A DNA stretch of 64,000 nucleotides from Flavobacterium sp. N502540 (GCF_025947365.1 NZ_CP110012.1:1364001-1428000); one strand, 5' to 3'; shown: positions 9,009-19,036, numbered from the stretch's first letter. The notes: generated from the sequence alone by a model not told the origin. Numbers and translations: made by a program.

Positions 9009-9779
9009 ATGAAAAAAATAGTCCTGCTCATATTAGTTCTTACGACCCTAGGTTTCGACACTCAAAAAGAAGATGCTTTTGACACCGGAGAATACTTCAA
9101 ATTCAGAATTCATTACGGAATTATAAACGCCGGTTACGCTACCCTTGAAATTAAAGACGCGACGATCAACAATAAAAAAGTTTTTCATGCTGTAGGTAAA
9201 GGATATACAACCGGAATGTCAAAATTTTTCTTTAAGGTGGAAGACCTTTATGAAAGTTATTTCGACAAACAAAACGGAGATCCTTATCGCTACGTTAGAA
9301 AAATAAACGAAGGAGGCTACACCAAAAATCAGGAAGGTTTTTTTGATCAGTCTGAGAAAAAAGTTTTAGTAAAAGATTACAAGCGCAAAACCGAAAAAAC
9401 AATCGTAATTACAGACAATGTTCAGGATATCATCTCTTCATTCTACTATTTGAGAAACCATCCAAACATAGACAAACTCAAATCAGGTGAGGCCATCACC
9501 ATTGATATGTTTTTTGATGACGAAATCACAAAATTTAAGTTAAAATATGTAGGCCGACAGGATATTACAACTAAATTTGGCACCGTTTCCTCAATGGTTT
9601 TCAAACCACTGGTACAAACCGGGAGAGTTTTCAAAGAAAAAGAAAGCGTAACCCTTTGGATCACAGACGATGAAAACAAAGTTCCGATACGCATAAAAGC
9701 AGATTTGGCTGTTGGATCACTTAAAGCCGACCTTGACGAATATAAAGGATTAAAAAATCCATTTAAAGCAAAAAAATAA
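9009..9779 (+). CDS. DUF3108 domain-containing exported protein
   Basis: 256 aa with a signal peptide (MKKIVLLILVLTTLGF). Most of the chain matches the DUF3108 pattern: FRIHYGIINAGYATLEI early, a central YYLRNHP section, and a lipid-carrier-like beta-rich C-terminus with the family-typical V-T-L-W-I-T-DD-N-K-V-P sequence near residue 220. Family function is not established; the fold is thought to resemble LolA-like periplasmic carriers. A GTG at 8988 would add seven residues before the signal peptide, so I chose the ATG at 9009. The stop codon overlaps the kynA start (TAATG), indicating translational coupling. Confidence 0.85.
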   Translation: MKKIVLLILVLTTLGFDTQKEDAFDTGEYFKFRIHYGIINAGYATLEIKDATINNKKVFHAVGKGYTTGMSKFFFKVEDLYESYFDKQNGDPYRYVRKINEGGYTKNQEGFFDQSEKKVLVKDYKRKTEKTIVITDNVQDIISSFYYLRNHPNIDKLKSGEAITIDMFFDDEITKFKLKYVGRQDITTKFGTVSSMVFKPLVQTGRVFKEKESVTLWITDDENKVPIRIKADLAVGSLKADLDEYKGLKNPFKAKK

Positions 9780-10720
9780 TGAACCCTACTGATCATTCAG
9801 AATCAATTTTAAAAGAAATTGACCTTAAATTCCAAGCTATAAATCAAAAAACTGATGTACATTTAGAAGGATTGCTTTGGTCAAAACCTATTACCTACTG
9901 GGACTACATACAAACGGATGCCCTGTTAAGCTTACAAAACCAACGCACTACGCTTCCTGACGAGATGGTTTTCATCATGTACCATCAGGTAAACGAATTG
10001 ATCTTTAAAATGATATTGTGGGAAATCGACCAAATTGCCAACACACAAGAGATTCAGGCTGTCTTTTTCAGCGAAAGATTATCAAGAATAACGAGATACT
10101 TTGACATGCTGACGAATTCGTTTAGCATCATGGAAAACGGAATGGAAGTGGATCAGTACATGAAATTCAGAAATACACTGACTCCTGCGAGTGGCTTTCA
10201 AAGTGCACAATATAGATTAATCGAGTTTGCCTCAACAGATGTGATCAATTTAACTGATCGCCGATACAAATCGAACTTTGACGAAAATACTCCGTTAGAA
10301 ACCAGCTTCGAACATTTATATTGGCAGGCTGCCGGAAAAGATTATCAAACCGGAGAAAAATCATATTTGCTTCAGGAATTTGAAAATAAGTATAAAGATC
10401 AGTTCTTAAGACAAATGTCAACCTTTAAATCCAAAAACATCTGGCAGAAATTTACTCAGTTGCCTTCAGAAGACCAACAAAACCAAGAGTTAATTGATGC
10501 GATGCGTCATTACGACAAGACAGTAAACATCACCTGGGTAATGCAGCATCTAAATACTGCAAGAAAATACATACTGGAAAGCGGAAAAGGAAACGGAGAA
10601 GCCACCGGAGGAAGTGACTGGCAAAAATATATGCACCCAAAATACCAAAGACGCATCTTTTTTCCTAAATTGTGGACCGAAGAAGAATTGTCCAATTGGG
10701 GAAATGAAACAACCAATTAA
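9779..10720 (+). CDS. kynA: Tryptophan 2,3-dioxygenase
   Basis: 313 aa, the length of bacterial heme-dependent TDOs, which convert L-tryptophan to N-formylkynurenine. Hallmarks are TYWDYIQTDALLSLQ near residues 36-50, MYHQVNELIFKMILWEID near 63-80, the SGFQSAQYR active-site segment near 138, and the ATGGSDW motif near 279-285 in place of the usual GTGGS. It is coupled to the DUF3108 gene by a 1-bp overlap and overlaps the M23 peptidase gene by 17 bp. With hmgA and hppD nearby, the region handles aromatic amino acid breakdown, though no kynureninase or formamidase is present. Confidence 0.93.
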   Translation: MNPTDHSESILKEIDLKFQAINQKTDVHLEGLLWSKPITYWDYIQTDALLSLQNQRTTLPDEMVFIMYHQVNELIFKMILWEIDQIANTQEIQAVFFSERLSRITRYFDMLTNSFSIMENGMEVDQYMKFRNTLTPASGFQSAQYRLIEFASTDVINLTDRRYKSNFDENTPLETSFEHLYWQAAGKDYQTGEKSYLLQEFENKYKDQFLRQMSTFKSKNIWQKFTQLPSEDQQNQELIDAMRHYDKTVNITWVMQHLNTARKYILESGKGNGEATGGSDWQKYMHPKYQRRIFFPKLWTEEELSNWGNETTN

Positions 10721-11963
10721 TTTCCTAAAAAAATTTAAAAGTTTGAAAAAAGCATTCGTAATTATAATCGTTTTATTCTCAATATTTTCATGCAATAAAA
10801 CTGCCGAAAAAGTTGAAACTAAAATCACTAAGCCAAAAACTAAAAAAGTAGAATTTGGTTTTAATTACGCCGATTTCAATGTTATTCACGATACTATTAA
10901 AAAAGGAGATTCATTTGGATCTATCATTCAGAGTCAGAATATTGGCGACAAAAAAGTATATGATGTTGTAGAACAAATAAAGGATTCTTTCAATGTAAGA
11001 ACCATTCGCTACAACAAACCTTATACTATACTTCGTTCAAAAAACAAAACAAACAAGTTACAGGTTTTTATTTATCAGCCCGATCCGCTGACTTATTATG
11101 TAATAGATTTAAGAGACAGCATTGCAAAGGCCTGCAAAAAAATAAAACCTGTCACTTTAAAACGTAAAATTATTGGAGGAGTTTTAAAAAGCTCCCTATC
11201 CGAAACTCTGGGCAACGAAAGTGTGGAAGCCGCTCTTGCCAGCAGAATTACCAAAGTTTTTTCATGGTCGATTGACTTCTTTAAGCTAAAAAAAGGAGAT
11301 CGTTATGGATTAATTTTCACGGAACGTTTTATTAATGGCAAAACCTACGACGGTGTTGAAGATCTTGAAGCTGCCTTCTTTGAATATAAAGGTAAAATCG
11401 TTTATGCTTTCCCATTTGAAAAAGACACCACTTCAGGAAAAATAGAATATTATGACGATCAGGGAAAAACGCTGAAAAACTTTTTCTTAAAAACTCCGAT
11501 TAAATTCAGCCGTATCACTTCCCGATTTACCGCAAACAGATTTCATCCGGTACAACATACCTGGAAAGCCCACAAAGGAACGGATTATGCCGCTCCAACC
11601 GGAACACCTATTTCAACAACTGCTTCGGGAGTTGTAGAAGCAACTGGCTACACCGCCGGAAACGGAAATTTTGTAAAAGTAAAACACAACGGAACTTATT
11701 CTACTCAATATCTACACATGTCCCGAATTTTAGTTCGACGTGGTCAGCGTGTGACACAGGGACAAACTATTGGATTAGTAGGTAGCACCGGTCTTGCGAC
11801 AGGACCTCATGTTTGTTACCGCTTCTGGAAAAATGGCGTACAGGTAGATGCTTTGAGACTTAATTTACCAACAGGAGAATCCCTAACCGGAAATTACAAA
11901 ACCCGTTTCTTCCAGCAAATAGAACCTTTGAAGAGAGAACTGGACAGCATTGGGAATCTATAA
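10704..11963 (+). CDS. M23 family peptidoglycan endopeptidase, lipoprotein
   Basis: About 419 aa from the ATG at 10704. It begins with a basic N-terminus, a hydrophobic stretch and a lipobox IFSC, indicating a lipoprotein. After a long N-terminal region with LysM/OapA-like features (KKGDSFGSIIQSQN) comes a C-terminal LytM domain with the zinc ligands HxxxD (HKGTD) and a late His in GPHVCYRFW; YLHMSRI supplies the catalytic His. It should cleave peptidoglycan cross-links. A longer reading to 10614 would overlap kynA by over 100 bp. A TTG at 10743 is a possible later start. Confidence 0.88.
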   Translation: MKQPINFLKKFKSLKKAFVIIIVLFSIFSCNKTAEKVETKITKPKTKKVEFGFNYADFNVIHDTIKKGDSFGSIIQSQNIGDKKVYDVVEQIKDSFNVRTIRYNKPYTILRSKNKTNKLQVFIYQPDPLTYYVIDLRDSIAKACKKIKPVTLKRKIIGGVLKSSLSETLGNESVEAALASRITKVFSWSIDFFKLKKGDRYGLIFTERFINGKTYDGVEDLEAAFFEYKGKIVYAFPFEKDTTSGKIEYYDDQGKTLKNFFLKTPIKFSRITSRFTANRFHPVQHTWKAHKGTDYAAPTGTPISTTASGVVEATGYTAGNGNFVKVKHNGTYSTQYLHMSRILVRRGQRVTQGQTIGLVGSTGLATGPHVCYRFWKNGVQVDALRLNLPTGESLTGNYKTRFFQQIEPLKRELDSIGNL

Positions 11964-11996
11964 AAATCTGTTTTTATCCTTAATATAGAAACAACC

Positions 11997-12617
11997 ATGA
12001 AAAACGAACGCATTAAAGACCTTCTTGATGAAACTTTTTCAGATTTAAAATTATTCTACAGAGACACCACTTTAGACAACAGCTTACTTACTGCTTATCA
12101 AATTGGACAAATATTAAAAGAAAAAGACTTTACAGACATGTCCTTTATCGGTGGCGGTCTTTCCGGAAACTGTAGATTTTTAATTGCAAGTGCCGGAGCA
12201 AGAGATTTATCCAAATTCAATCCGGATTCGGCAAAAAACGGACATGCTCTTCTGGATGACAATTCCTTCTTTAAAATATTGGACATTTATAAAATCGACG
12301 ATAAAACCCAGATTTTCCTACTCAACATTCCCGGAAACTCACTTTCGCTTTTTAAAAATTCGACTTCAAATCTCGAAGAAGAAATTATAGAAAAAGCAAG
12401 ACAAAAATTCACCGCTAAAATCAATTCTCCTCTAATTCCGGAATTACAAACCGAAGTCTGGAGAGAAAAAACAAAAGCTCCTATTGGCATCAGTCTTTCC
12501 GGTGAATTACACTTTGATGATTCAACAATCAAAAAAGAGGAAGTTCAAAGAATAGAAATCAATACAATCAAAAAGCGAATCGAAATCAATAAAAAGCCCT
12601 GGTGGAAAATTTGGTAA
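11997..12617 (+). CDS. Conserved hypothetical protein
   Basis: 206 aa, no signal peptide and no membrane segment. I do not recognise a family with confidence. The N-terminal half is helical (IKDLLDETFSDLKLFYRD). The middle has FIGGGLSGNCRFLIASAGARD followed by a short beta-rich section, and the C-terminus is very basic and ends KKPWWKIW. The tryptophan-rich tail is unusual. It is 33 bp after the M23 gene and 45 bp before a small lipoprotein, so it may share their transcript. Confidence 0.7.
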   Translation: MKNERIKDLLDETFSDLKLFYRDTTLDNSLLTAYQIGQILKEKDFTDMSFIGGGLSGNCRFLIASAGARDLSKFNPDSAKNGHALLDDNSFFKILDIYKIDDKTQIFLLNIPGNSLSLFKNSTSNLEEEIIEKARQKFTAKINSPLIPELQTEVWREKTKAPIGISLSGELHFDDSTIKKEEVQRIEINTIKKRIEINKKPWWKIW

Positions 12618-12662
12618 AACATCCACTTAAAAACAAGCCTTTATCAAATCCTACATCAACGC

Positions 12663-12998
12663 ATGAAACGATTCTTATTACTACTTTCTTGTACAATAGC
12701 TGTGGGGTGTTCGAATCCACACACTTTTCTTTTAAACGATAAGAAACAAAACCAACACTTTGTATCGGAATCCATCCAGCAGGCATTCGAAAAAGACATC
12801 ATTAAAAAATCGCCTTTAATTGTGATAAACGGAGTTCCGTTTCGATATGACAAAAAGCAAGACACTATAATTTTACCCCTTGAAAAAGCTGACATCATAA
12901 GTATAGATTTTTTAAACGAAAACAGTAGCCGCATCATTTACAATGAAAAAGAAAACGATGGTGCCGTCATAATTACAGCAAGAATTCGGAACAAATAA
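12663..12998 (+). CDS. Small lipoprotein with a TonB-receptor plug-like segment
   Basis: 111 aa. A signal peptide with lipobox AVGC ends at Cys16. From about residue 51 the chain reads PLIVINGVPF, then a short linker, then ADIISIDFL, IIYNEKENDGAVIITAR. That is the order found in the plug domain of SusC-type TonB receptors (P-L-hh-hDG-x-P ... I-x-x-I-x-V-L ... A-x-Y-G ... G-V-I-I-I-T). The barrel is missing and there is no room for one before pgi. It may be a stand-alone plug-like lipoprotein that interacts with other envelope proteins; the function is not known. Confidence 0.72.
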   Translation: MKRFLLLLSCTIAVGCSNPHTFLLNDKKQNQHFVSESIQQAFEKDIIKKSPLIVINGVPFRYDKKQDTIILPLEKADIISIDFLNENSSRIIYNEKENDGAVIITARIRNK

Positions 12999-13110
12999 AC
13001 AGTTATATCGTTTTCGTAACTATTTGTTATATAATTGTGAAGCTTAAAGCAATTAGAACTAATTTCAGTATTTTTGTTTTTTTATAACCACATTCTCAAT
13101 TAAACAAAAA

Positions 13111-14754
13111 ATGGCTTTAAACACTACAAATCCAACCGGGACTGAAGCGTGGAAAAATCTACAAAACCACTATAACGCAACTCATAAAACTACGATACAA
13201 GAACTTTTTCAACAGGACAATGCCCGTGTTGAAAAATTCAATTTACAATGGAATGACTTTTTAATTGACTATTCTAAAAATAACATTAGCCAGGAAACTG
13301 TTTCTCTTTTACTGGAATTAGCCAATTCAATTGGACTAAAAGAAGCCATCTCTCAATATTTTGAAGGAGCAATCATTAACCAGACTGAAAACAGAGCGGT
13401 TTTGCATACTGCGTTGCGCGCACCGGAATCTGCAGTCATTAAAGTAGAAGGCGAAAATGTAATTCCGGAAGTTTATGAGGTAAAAAACAAAATCAAACAA
13501 TTTACACATGAAGTCATTTCGGGAGAAAGAAAAGGTTTCACCGGAAAAGCTTTCACTGATGTCGTAAATATTGGTATTGGAGGTTCTGACCTTGGACCGG
13601 TTATGGCCGTTGAAGCTTTACAGTATTACAAAAATCACTTAAACTTACATTTTGTTTCCAATGTAGACGGCGACCATGTAAACGAAGTGATTAAAAAATT
13701 GAATCCGGAAACAACTTTATTCCTAATCGTTTCCAAAACTTTTACCACTCAGGAAACCTTATCTAATTCTGAGACTATTAAAGAATGGTTTTTGAAATCG
13801 GCTTCCCAGGAAGATATTGCCAAACATTTTGTCGCGGTTTCAACCAATATTCAAAAAGTAACTGAATTTGGAATTAATCCTGACAATGTTTTTCCAATGT
13901 GGGATTGGGTTGGAGGAAGATTTTCACTTTGGAGCGCTGTCGGTTTAAGCATTTCATTAGCGATTGGTTTTGACAATTACAACGAACTGTTAAAAGGAGC
14001 TAATGAAATGGACGAACATTTCAAGACAACCACATTCGACAAAAACATTCCTGTAATTCTGGCATTGTTAAGTATTTGGTATAATAATTTCTTTGGTGCT
14101 GAAAGCGAAGCATTGATTCCATACACCCAATATCTTCAGAAATTAGCTCCCTACCTGCAACAGGCTACTATGGAAAGTAACGGAAAAAGTGTTGGTCGTG
14201 ACGGAAAACCGGTTAACTACCAAACCGGAACAATCATCTGGGGAGAACCGGGAACGAATTCTCAACACGCCTTTTTCCAATTGATACACCAGGGAACAAA
14301 ATTGATCCCGACAGATTTTATTGGATTCGTTAAACCTTTATATGGGAACGAAGATCATCACGACAAATTGATGTCTAACTTTTTTGCTCAGACTGAAGCC
14401 TTAATGAACGGAAAAACCGCTGCACAAGTTCAGACTGAATTTGACAAACAAGGATTATCGGCAGAGAAAGCATCATACTTGTTACCTTTTAAAGTTTTCA
14501 CCGGAAACAAACCTACAAACACAATCTTAATTCAAAAACTAACCCCAAAAAGTCTGGGATCACTGATTGCACTGTACGAACACAAAATTTTTGTTCAGGG
14601 TATTATCTGGAATATTTTCAGTTATGATCAATGGGGAGTTGAACTAGGAAAGCAATTAGCGAATTCTATTTTGGATGAAATTAACACCAAGAAGGTAAAA
14701 AATCATGATAGCTCGACTTCTTTCTTGTTAAATCACTTTTTGAAAAACAAGTAA
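13111..14754 (+). CDS. pgi: Glucose-6-phosphate isomerase
   Basis: 547 aa cytoplasmic enzyme interconverting glucose-6-phosphate and fructose-6-phosphate. The SIS-fold signatures are present: [14 protein letters not shown] near residues 151-164, [15 protein letters not shown] near 265-280, and the [13 protein letters not shown]-terminal signature. The length matches the long bacterial form. A TATTTTTG -7 box at 13069-13076 gives a short leader. A terminator follows, so it is a single-gene transcript. Confidence 0.97.
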   Translation: MALNTTNPTGTEAWKNLQNHYNATHKTTIQELFQQDNARVEKFNLQWNDFLIDYSKNNISQETVSLLLELANSIGLKEAISQYFEGAIINQTENRAVLHTALRAPESAVIKVEGENVIPEVYEVKNKIKQFTHEVISGERKGFTGKAFTDVVNIGIGGSDLGPVMAVEALQYYKNHLNLHFVSNVDGDHVNEVIKKLNPETTLFLIVSKTFTTQETLSNSETIKEWFLKSASQEDIAKHFVAVSTNIQKVTEFGINPDNVFPMWDWVGGRFSLWSAVGLSISLAIGFDNYNELLKGANEMDEHFKTTTFDKNIPVILALLSIWYNNFFGAESEALIPYTQYLQKLAPYLQQATMESNGKSVGRDGKPVNYQTGTIIWGEPGTNSQHAFFQLIHQGTKLIPTDFIGFVKPLYGNEDHHDKLMSNFFAQTEALMNGKTAAQVQTEFDKQGLSAEKASYLLPFKVFTGNKPTNTILIQKLTPKSLGSLIALYEHKIFVQGIIWNIFSYDQWGVELGKQLANSILDEINTKKVKNHDSSTSFLLNHFLKNK

Positions 14755-14786
14755 AACTCAAAAAAAGATCAATACACAACCTACTG

Positions 14787-14821
14787 AAACGCCTTGATTT
14801 AATAAAAATTAAGGCGTTTTT
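14787..14821 (+). terminator. Terminator after pgi
   Basis: AAACGCCTT (14787-14795) pairs with AAGGCGTTT (14811-14819) around an AT-rich loop, followed by a T-run. Confidence 0.85.
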
Positions 14822-15043
14822 TCGTACACAACCATTACATAAACGGCTTAAAAAGCGATCTCCTGCAAGTTTAGCGCTACAAGACAACTAAAATAATTAC
14901 GATTTTAACAAAATACACACTAAAAAATTCAAAAAAAACTCATTTTATCTAACAAAAAAAAGAAAAATCGTTTTAATGCGCAACACATTATACAAATCTT
15001 TCTTTTCTTAACAGTTTGATAACATTATCTGATTTTATTGTTA

Positions 15044-15051
15044 TAATTTTG
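15044..15051 (+). promoter_or_regulatory. -7 box of the TonB receptor gene
   Basis: TAATTTTG matches TAnnTTTG, 25 bp upstream of the ATG. A TTTG at 15015-15018 could be the -33 element, but the 25-bp spacer is longer than the usual 17-23. The intergenic region from 14822 is AT-rich and otherwise empty. Confidence 0.55.
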
Positions 15052-15076
15052 CCAAAAACAATAAACTAATTAACAA

Positions 15077-17926
15077 ATGAAGACAATGAAAAATTGGTTA
15101 CTTACTGGACTATTGTTCATGATAGTTTCAACCGCATTTTCTCAAGGAAAAATTTCCGGTATGATTACCGACGGAGTGGGTTCACTTCCGGGAGCAAACG
15201 TTGTGATCAAAGGATCTACAGTTGCTACTTCTACAGATTTTGACGGTAAATTTACTCTTAATGCAACAACAAGTACAGGAGAAATCGTTATTTCTTTTTT
15301 AGGTTACGAAAATTTAACACTTAGATTTTCAGTTAAAAACGGTCAAACTACTAATCTGGGAACAATTGTTTTGACTTCTAATTCTAATGAATTAAGCGAA
15401 ATTGTTGTAAAAAGCACAATCGTTGACATCGCAAAAGACAGAAAAACTCCTGTAGCGGTTTCGACAATTAAAGCTGCTGAGATTCAGGAAAAACTTGGAA
15501 CTCAGGAATTTCCAGAGATCTTAAGAAACACTCCTTCTGTGTATGTAACTAAATCAGGTGGTGGTTTTGGAGATTCTAGAATCAACATTCGTGGTTTTAC
15601 TCAAAACAATATTGCTGTAATGATCAACGGTATGCCGGTTAACGACATGGAAAATGGTTCTGTTTTCTGGAGTAACTGGGCTGGTCTTTCAGATGTTACT
15701 TCTGCTATGCAGGTACAAAGAGGTTTAGGAGCTTCTAAACTTGCAACTCCTTCTGTAGGAGGAACAATTAACATTGTAACTAAAGCTTCTGATAGAAAAG
15801 AAGGAGGATCTTTCTCTTCTGGTTTCGGAAACGGTAGAAATTTCAAAATTCAAGGTTCATACAATACCGGAAAATTAGAAAACGGTCTTTCTGCTTCTGT
15901 TTTATTATCAAAAACAATGGGAGACGGATATGTTAACGGAACTCAATTTGAAGGTGCTAACTACTATGTTGCTTTAGGATATGGCAGCAAAAGCGGTAAA
16001 CACGACTTTCAACTTACGGTAACAGGTGCTCCACAATGGCACAACCAAAGATCTACAGTATCTACAATCGCAACTTACCAACAATACGGTAATAATAACG
16101 AACCAAATATCAGATACAACCCTGATGCAGGATACTTGAATGGTGAAGAATATAACATTAGAAAAAACTACTACCACAAACCGGTAGCTTCTTTCAACTG
16201 GGATTATAAAATCAACGAAACTACAAAACTTTCTTCTGTTGTTTACGCTTCTATGGGTCGTGGTGCAGGAGCTAGTGCAACTGGAGGAATTAAAGGAAAA
16301 GGATACAATGACGTTATCGCGTTCAGAACTGCTGACGGTTTAGTAGACTATGATAAAATCTATGCTTACAACTCTGGACAACCAGTTACTATCGCAGGTT
16401 TTACAGGACCTCAAACAAGACAAAAAATTGGTGGAGTTTACCAAAACAGCTCTTATTTTAATGCAAATTCAAACATAGCTGATTACAACCCTAGCACAAA
16501 TATCAACACTTCTGGTATCTCTCAAACGTCATCTATCAACTCTCATGACTGGTTTGGTGCAGTAATCAACTTAAACAAGAAACTTTCTAATACCTTAACT
16601 TTAGATTTCGGTTTTGACGGAAGAACTTACAAAGGATACCACTTTACAGTTGTAAATGATTTATTAGGTGGTGGTGAGTATTTTGACAACTTTATTGCTA
16701 GTCAAAAACCAAACGGAAGACATTTAACTAACACTTACGACACTGCTGTTCAATGGAATGTTTTCCAAAACAGAAACTACGATAAAGTATCTTTCAACAG
16801 TACTGGTAACGTAAAATGGTATGGTTTATTTACTCAATTAGAGTACTCAAAAGACAACTTAACAGCATTCGTTCAGGGAGCAATTTCTCAACAAGGATAC
16901 AAAAGAGAAGATGACTTTGTTTATTTGCCAACTGATCCTTTAACTTCTACTTCTTACAAAAACTTATTAGGTGGTAATGCAAAAGCAGGAGCTAACTACA
17001 ATATTAGCGAAAAAAGCAATGTATATGTAAACGCTGGATATTACTCAAAACAGCCTTTCTTTAACTCTGTTTATCCAAACAACAGATCAACAGTAAACCC
17101 AAACCTTACTAACGAGAAAATCATCGGATTTGAAGCTGGATACGGTTTCCGTTCTAGATTTTTCAACGCTACAGTAAACGTTTACAACACCACTTGGAAT
17201 GACAGATACTTAAAAGGTAACGCACTTCCAACTACTACTGCAACACCTGCAAACTCAACTTACACTGAGTTCTTAGGACTTAACGAAGTTCACTCTGGAA
17301 TTGAATTTGAAGGAACTTCTAATATTACAGAAAGATTAAAAGTAATCGGAATGTTCTCTTATGGTATTTGGGAATACAAAGGAAATGCAACAGTTAATGC
17401 TTACTTCCAAGCAGACAACTCACCTGTACCAGGATTCCAAGGAACTACAATTTACATGGACAAAGTAAAAGTAGGTGACGCTGCACAAATGACAGCCTCT
17501 TTAGGAGCATCTTACGAAGTTCTAACAAGAGTAACAGTTGATGCAAACTATAACTTCAACGACAATTTGTATGCTGGAATCAACCCAACTAGTTTTACAT
17601 CTGCAACAAACAAAGGAGCATTACAATTGCCTTCTTACGGTTTGATGGATGCTGGTTTATCATACAAACTGTTAACTGGAAAAAACAAAGACAAATCAGT
17701 TAACTTCAGATTAAACGTTAACAACGTACTTGATAAAATTTACATCGCTGAATCTAGAACAAATACTTTCGCTGATGACAACCTTCCTGTAGCTACTGGT
17801 CAGCCAGCTGGTTCAAAAGGAACTTATGCATCTAACGGAATGCTTTACAATGGAGTAGCAAACGTAAACCAGGTATTCTTCGGTTTCGGAAGAACATGGA
17901 ACTTCTCTCTACGTTACGATTTCTAA
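15077..17926 (+). CDS. TonB-dependent outer-membrane receptor with carboxypeptidase-like regulatory domain
   Basis: 949 aa. A signal peptide (cleavage after AFSQ, about residue 22) is followed by a CarboxypepD_reg-like domain (23-112), a plug domain (about 120-235, with INGMPVNDMENGS and VGGTINIVTKAS) and a 22-strand-type barrel to the terminal Phe (SLRYDF). It imports an unknown substrate with TonB/ExbBD energy. No SusD-like lipoprotein follows, so it is not a classical Sus pair; the C-terminal barrel looks more like iron or cofactor receptors. Its codon use is clearly biased (TCT, ACT and GGT or GGA rich), unlike its neighbours, suggesting very high expression. It is flanked by its own promoter and terminator. 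Confidence 0.93.
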   Translation: MKTMKNWLLTGLLFMIVSTAFSQGKISGMITDGVGSLPGANVVIKGSTVATSTDFDGKFTLNATTSTGEIVISFLGYENLTLRFSVKNGQTTNLGTIVLTSNSNELSEIVVKSTIVDIAKDRKTPVAVSTIKAAEIQEKLGTQEFPEILRNTPSVYVTKSGGGFGDSRINIRGFTQNNIAVMINGMPVNDMENGSVFWSNWAGLSDVTSAMQVQRGLGASKLATPSVGGTINIVTKASDRKEGGSFSSGFGNGRNFKIQGSYNTGKLENGLSASVLLSKTMGDGYVNGTQFEGANYYVALGYGSKSGKHDFQLTVTGAPQWHNQRSTVSTIATYQQYGNNNEPNIRYNPDAGYLNGEEYNIRKNYYHKPVASFNWDYKINETTKLSSVVYASMGRGAGASATGGIKGKGYNDVIAFRTADGLVDYDKIYAYNSGQPVTIAGFTGPQTRQKIGGVYQNSSYFNANSNIADYNPSTNINTSGISQTSSINSHDWFGAVINLNKKLSNTLTLDFGFDGRTYKGYHFTVVNDLLGGGEYFDNFIASQKPNGRHLTNTYDTAVQWNVFQNRNYDKVSFNSTGNVKWYGLFTQLEYSKDNLTAFVQGAISQQGYKREDDFVYLPTDPLTSTSYKNLLGGNAKAGANYNISEKSNVYVNAGYYSKQPFFNSVYPNNRSTVNPNLTNEKIIGFEAGYGFRSRFFNATVNVYNTTWNDRYLKGNALPTTTATPANSTYTEFLGLNEVHSGIEFEGTSNITERLKVIGMFSYGIWEYKGNATVNAYFQADNSPVPGFQGTTIYMDKVKVGDAAQMTASLGASYEVLTRVTVDANYNFNDNLYAGINPTSFTSATNKGALQLPSYGLMDAGLSYKLLTGKNKDKSVNFRLNVNNVLDKIYIAESRTNTFADDNLPVATGQPAGSKGTYASNGMLYNGVANVNQVFFGFGRTWNFSLRYDF

Positions 17927-17950
17927 TATTTAGAATCTAAATAAATACCT

Positions 17951-17987
17951 AAAGCGGCATTGACTTTTAGTCTGATGCCGCTTTTTT
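17951..17987 (+). terminator. Terminator after the TonB receptor
   Basis: A perfect 10-bp stem AAAGCGGCAT (17951-17960) with ATGCCGCTTT (17975-17984), then a T-run. Confidence 0.9.
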
Positions 17988-18031
17988 TATACCCTTTTTT
18001 GCTATATTTGTTTTATCAAAAAATCTAATTT

Positions 18032-18454
18032 ATGTACCATTTTTTACAAAAGTTCCATTCAGGATGGGCTTATTTAGCGCTCTTGCTTTTATTAATTGCT
18101 ACTGTAAATGCCATTATTGGCCTTACTTCTAAAAAAGAATTTACAGGTAAAGACCGCAAGATTGCATTATTTGCTTTAATTGGAACTCATACACAATTAT
18201 TAGTTGGTTTAATCCTTTATTTTGTATCACCTTTAGGGAAAGCTGCTTTTGGCCAAATGTCTAATGCAGCACTTAGACTTACTTCATTAGAACACCCTTT
18301 AATCAACATTATTGCTATTATTTTGATCACAATCGGATGGTCTAAACATAAAAAATTAATCAATAGCGATGCAAAATTTAAAACATTTGCTATTTTTTAC
18401 GGATTAGGATTGTTGCTTATTTTAAGCAGAATCCCATGGAGCCTGTGGTTCTAA
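18032..18454 (+). CDS. Small four-helix membrane protein, cytochrome b-like in appearance
   Basis: 140 aa with four hydrophobic segments (about 12-33, 46-67, 87-106 and 118-136). Histidines lie near or in the helices: the HSGW start, GTHTQLLVGL, LEHPLINI and WSKHKK. Proteins like this in Flavobacteriia are often labelled cytochrome b, and the paired histidines could hold heme, but no canonical motif proves it. A TATATTTG -7 box lies at 18003-18010 and a terminator follows, so it is monocistronic. Confidence 0.72.
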   Translation: MYHFLQKFHSGWAYLALLLLLIATVNAIIGLTSKKEFTGKDRKIALFALIGTHTQLLVGLILYFVSPLGKAAFGQMSNAALRLTSLEHPLINIIAIILITIGWSKHKKLINSDAKFKTFAIFYGLGLLLILSRIPWSLWF

Positions 18455-18467
18455 GAAAAAACCAATT

Positions 18468-18492
18468 AAAGCCCTAAAAATAGGGCTTTTTT
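18468..18492 (+). terminator. Rho-independent terminator
   Basis: AAAGCCCTA (18468-18476) pairs with TAGGGCTTT (18481-18489) around AAAA, followed by T's. Confidence 0.9.
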
Positions 18493-18544
18493 TATCTCGG
18501 CATATTATTTGTACAAACTCCCCAAGTCTGAAAAAAAATAAAAC

Positions 18545-19036
18545 ATGAGAAATAAAAAACATATTTTACTCACTGCACTTACTATAACTTTTTTAAGTTG
18601 TTTTACCTATGTTATAAGCCAAACAAAGCCTGCAACTGAACCTAAAATTACTCAGGATACTGTCAAAACTGCCAGACCTAATTTAATTGCAATACCAACT
18701 GATTCTGTTTTTACGGATAAGGGGCTGAAATTAAAACCTTATAAAAAAAATGCACACGCCTCTTATTATGCTGATCGCTTTAACGGTAAAAAAACAGCTA
18801 ACGGAAGCCGATTCAGCAACAGTGCTTACACTGCCGCACACAAAAAACTTCCTTTCGGAACCAGAATAAAAGTCACCAATGAAGCCAATGGAAAATTTGT
18901 AATTGTAAAAGTTACCGATCGCGGCCCATTTGTTCGAACAAGAGATCTCGATTTATCCAAAAGAGCCTTTATGGAAATCACAAAAAGTAAAGGAAGCGGT
19001 GCCATGAAAGTTACGATTGAAACTATAGTAGAATAA
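18545..19036 (+). CDS. RlpA-like septal ring lytic transglycosylase family protein
   Basis: 163 aa exported protein: an N-terminal hydrophobic signal (about residues 6-26), a short linker, then a double-psi beta-barrel domain with ASYYADRFNGKKTANG, PFGTRIKVTN and VTDRGPF. The YxxxxxGxxTANG and DRGP motifs are those of the RlpA fold, which in some species cleaves naked glycan strands. No SPOR domain is present, so peptidoglycan recruitment would be different from E. coli RlpA. The sequence FLSC in the signal could be a weak lipobox, but cleavage after ISQ is also possible. Confidence 0.88.
   Translation: MRNKKHILLTALTITFLSCFTYVISQTKPATEPKITQDTVKTARPNLIAIPTDSVFTDKGLKLKPYKKNAHASYYADRFNGKKTANGSRFSNSAYTAAHKKLPFGTRIKVTNEANGKFVIVKVTDRGPFVRTRDLDLSKRAFMEITKSKGSGAMKVTIETIVE

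Noticed and set aside
9446..9796. Antisense ORF over the DUF3108 gene
   Set aside because: No promoter and no family content; the sense gene has a signal peptide and family motifs.
12708..12722. GTTCGAATCC, like a tRNA T-arm
   Set aside because: It lies inside the small lipoprotein gene, the stem-loop geometry is wrong (11-nt loop) and no acceptor or anticodon arm is found.
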